This document shows, piece by piece, positions 62,296 through 64,000 of a stretch of DNA of 64,000 nt. Every line of letters starts with the position of its first letter. Position 1 is the stretch's first letter. The translations under genes were made by a program, and so were the position numbers. Source of the DNA: Labrys sp. KNU-23 (GTDB taxonomy: Bacteria > Pseudomonadota > Alphaproteobacteria > Rhizobiales > Labraceae). The notes under the pieces were generated by a model. That model was not told where the DNA came from and searched no databases. It saw only the letters and a list, made by a program, of their open reading frames with translations. The DNA lies in NCBI RefSeq assembly GCF_008330945.1, contig NZ_CP043489.1, positions 4,351,501 to 4,415,500 on the forward strand, in the 5' to 3' direction.

Positions 62296-63780
62296 TCAAT
62301 GCGACGGCAGGGAGCGGGCCTGGCCCTCCTTGTCGTGCACGGCGAAGCGTTCCACCAGGGTGGCGCTGGCCTCGTTGAGGCCGACGACCTCGACCTCGCG
62401 CCCGTGGCGGCGCGCCTTGAGGACGATGCGGTCGAGTGCGCCGACAGCCGAGATGTCCCAGAAATGCGCCGCGCCGACGTCGATGACGATCCGCTCGACG
62501 GGTTCCTGCACGTCGACGGCGTCGCTGAAGGTGCCCGCCGAGGCGAAGAAGATCTGCCCTTCCACCTGGTAGACGCGTTCCTTGCCGTCGGCCGAAAGGG
62601 TCGAGCGCACGCGGCTGAGGCGCGAGACCTTGCCGGCGAAGAACACGCCCGACAGGAGCACGCCCACCAGCACGCCCTTGGCGAGGTCGGCCGTTACAAC
62701 CACGGTGCCGACGGTTGCCAGCATCACCACCGAGGAAGGCACGGGGTTGCTGCGCAATTGCAGGAGCGAGCGCCAGGAGAAGGTGTTGATCGAGACCATG
62801 ATCATCACCGCCGTCAGGGCGGCAACCGGCACGATGGCGAGCAGATCCTGCAGCGCCACCAGCAGGATCAGGAGAAAGCCGCCGGCCACCAGCGAGGACA
62901 GGCGGCCACGCGCGCCGGAGGAGACGTTGATCACCGACTGGCCGATCATGGCGCAGCCGCCCATGCCGCCGAACAGGGCCGAGGCCATGTTGGCGATGCC
63001 CTGGCCGGCGCATTCGCGGTTCTTGTTGCTCGGCGTATCCGTCATGTCGTCGACGATCTGCGCGGTGAGCAGGGATTCGAGCAGGCCCACGGCCGCCAGA
63101 GTGAGCGCCACCGGCGTCAGGATCCTGAGTGTCTCCAGCGTCAGCGGCACCTCGGGCAGGCCGAAGCTCGGCAAAGTGGAGGGAAGCTCGCCCAGATGGG
63201 CCACCGTGCGCACATCCAGCCCGAATCCCCAGGCGATGGCAGTGAGCACGGCGATCGCGACCAGGGGAGCCGGAATGGCTCTGGTGACATAGGGAAACAG
63301 ATAGATGATGGCGAGGCCGAGGGCGATCAGGCCATAGGTTGCCACCGGTACATGCACGAGCTCGGGCAGCTGGGCCAGGAAGATCAGGATCGCCAGGGCG
63401 TTGACGAAGCCCGTCATCACCGACTGGGAGACGAAGCGCATCAGCCGGCCGAGCTTGAGGAAGCCGGCGATGATCTGGAACACGCCCATCAGAATGGTGG
63501 CCGCGAACAGATATTGCACGCCGTGGTCGCGTACGAGGCCCGTCATCAGCACGGCGGTAGAGGCGGTGGCCGCCGAGATCATGGCGGGGCGCCCGCCGGT
63601 GAAGGCGATCACGCAGGCGATCACCACGGAGGCGTAGAGGCCGACCTTGGGGTCGACGCCCGCGATCACCGAGAAGCCGATGGCTTCGGGGATCAGGGCG
63701 AGGGCGACGACGATGCCCGAAAGCACGTCGCCACGCGGATTGGAAAACCATTCCCGGGAATAGGCAGACAATTTGTTCAT
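62296..63780 (-). CDS. SulP-family inorganic anion transporter with STAS domain
   Basis: The protein (494 residues from the ATG at 63780) has the SulP membrane domain with about 10-14 helices, starting SREWFSNPRGDVLSGIVVALALIPEAIGFSVIAG and including GECAGQGIANMASALFGGMGG-like NRECAGQGIANMASALFGG. A C-terminal cytoplasmic STAS domain follows (about residues 395-490, VYQVEGQIFFASAGTFSDA). Family members carry sulfate, bicarbonate or other anions, and the substrate cannot be fixed. In-frame ATGs at 63801 and 63846 exist; none of the three has a strong ribosome binding site. The leader is structured (see 63810-63900). Confidence 0.93.
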   Translation of the reverse strand: MNKLSAYSREWFSNPRGDVLSGIVVALALIPEAIGFSVIAGVDPKVGLYASVVIACVIAFTGGRPAMISAATASTAVLMTGLVRDHGVQYLFAATILMGVFQIIAGFLKLGRLMRFVSQSVMTGFVNALAILIFLAQLPELVHVPVATYGLIALGLAIIYLFPYVTRAIPAPLVAIAVLTAIAWGFGLDVRTVAHLGELPSTLPSFGLPEVPLTLETLRILTPVALTLAAVGLLESLLTAQIVDDMTDTPSNKNRECAGQGIANMASALFGGMGGCAMIGQSVINVSSGARGRLSSLVAGGFLLILLVALQDLLAIVPVAALTAVMIMVSINTFSWRSLLQLRSNPVPSSVVMLATVGTVVVTADLAKGVLVGVLLSGVFFAGKVSRLSRVRSTLSADGKERVYQVEGQIFFASAGTFSDAVDVQEPVERIVIDVGAAHFWDISAVGALDRIVLKARRHGREVEVVGLNEASATLVERFAVHDKEGQARSLPSH

Positions 63781-63809
63781 GAGAAAATTCGCAAGGGACA
63801 TGCGGCCAT

Positions 63810-63900
63810 ACCCGGCGAAGCGGGTTGGATGATGCTGTCGCGCCATTTGCGTTATCCGGCGGATCGGCGGCCGGAAGAGCCACCCGGAATTTCACCGGGT
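63810..63900 (-). ncRNA. Structured leader of the SulP gene, possible sul1-type cis-regulatory RNA
   Basis: Read toward the transporter, ACCCGG-TGAAATT-CCGGGT forms a strong hairpin (63882-63900), and ACCCG-CTTCGC-CGGGT a second one (63810-63825), with GGCCGCC/ATCCGCCGG between. Alphaproteobacterial SulP genes are known to carry a sul1 RNA element in front of them; I cannot confirm a match by eye. Confidence 0.3.
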
Positions 63901-64000
63901 CCTTCTGAATGGCCTCCTTCTAGCGGCAAGGCGCAGGCGGAGGCAAGGCGAAAGGCCACGCCGGCCGCATTTAGTTGTGGCCGGCAGCAAATCGAGGGCG

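Noticed and set aside
63882..63900. The CGGTGAAATTCCG stretch as the core of a cobalamin or FMN riboswitch
   Set aside because: The CGGUGAAAAUCCG-like core is suggestive, but the flanking B12-box or RFN elements are not present, and a SulP transporter is not a usual target of either.

Overview
The window is a dense, high-GC chromosomal segment that reads as an alphaproteobacterium of the order Hyphomicrobiales (Rhizobiales). The evidence is a bacterioferritin gene with an Irr-type iron control element, a GAAC-N7-GAAC (GTTC-N7-GTTC) LexA box in front of imuA-imuB-dnaE2, a RutR homologue, an ATP-dependent PEP carboxykinase and several families of intergenic palindromes typical of that order. 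I cannot name the genus. I see no rRNA, tRNA, CRISPR array, prophage or classical insertion sequence.

Layout. 1-5.9 kb: a truncated methyltransferase, transaldolase, a Gre-family factor, a cysteine-less racemase homologue, the bfr/bfd iron pair and an ECF sigma/anti-sigma pair. 6.1-15.5 kb: preT-preA, an Fe-S protein, phenylalanine hydroxylase, rutR, an XRE-cupin regulator, an omega-amino-acid transaminase and mmsA. 15.7-25.1 kb: an eight-gene minus-strand cluster for valine and other branched-chain acyl-CoA breakdown, with an AraC-type regulator divergent from it. 26.4-33.6 kb: an APC permease, a LuxR regulator with a divergent amidase, pckA, a RibD-like reductase and a Tdi1-like protein. 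34.0-42.5 kb: a NitT/TauT-type ABC importer, dihydropyrimidinase and an N-carbamoyl-beta-alanine amidohydrolase-like enzyme, interrupted by a GIY-YIG gene between mirrored repeats. 42.5-55.3 kb: mixed housekeeping and peptidase genes including pgi. 55.5-62.2 kb: an endonuclease III-like protein and the SOS mutagenesis cassette imuA-imuB-dnaE2. 62.3-63.8 kb: a SulP anion transporter with a structured leader.

How the genes work together. Two separated loci together encode a complete reductive pyrimidine route: import (ABC transporter), uracil to dihydrouracil (PreTA), ring opening (HydA), decarbamoylation (PydC-like), beta-alanine transamination and malonate-semialdehyde oxidation to acetyl-CoA (MmsA). 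RutR is encoded beside the first locus, and sequences close to the E. coli RutR operator lie in front of both preT (6113-6128) and the ABC operon (33789-33804). A second mmsA belongs to the valine cluster.

The most unusual signals are: (i) a small GIY-YIG nuclease gene bracketed by nested, mirror-ordered inverted repeats and lodged in the pyrimidine operon, which looks like a compact repeat-nuclease unit; (ii) an intergenic-type palindromic repeat sitting in frame inside the 5' end of dnaE2, so that about 40 residues of the polymerase are repeat-derived; (iii) a racemase homologue with no cysteine at all; (iv) a Tdi1-type immunity-like protein carrying an export signal; and (v) an ABC permease with an extra four-helix N-terminal domain of different base composition.
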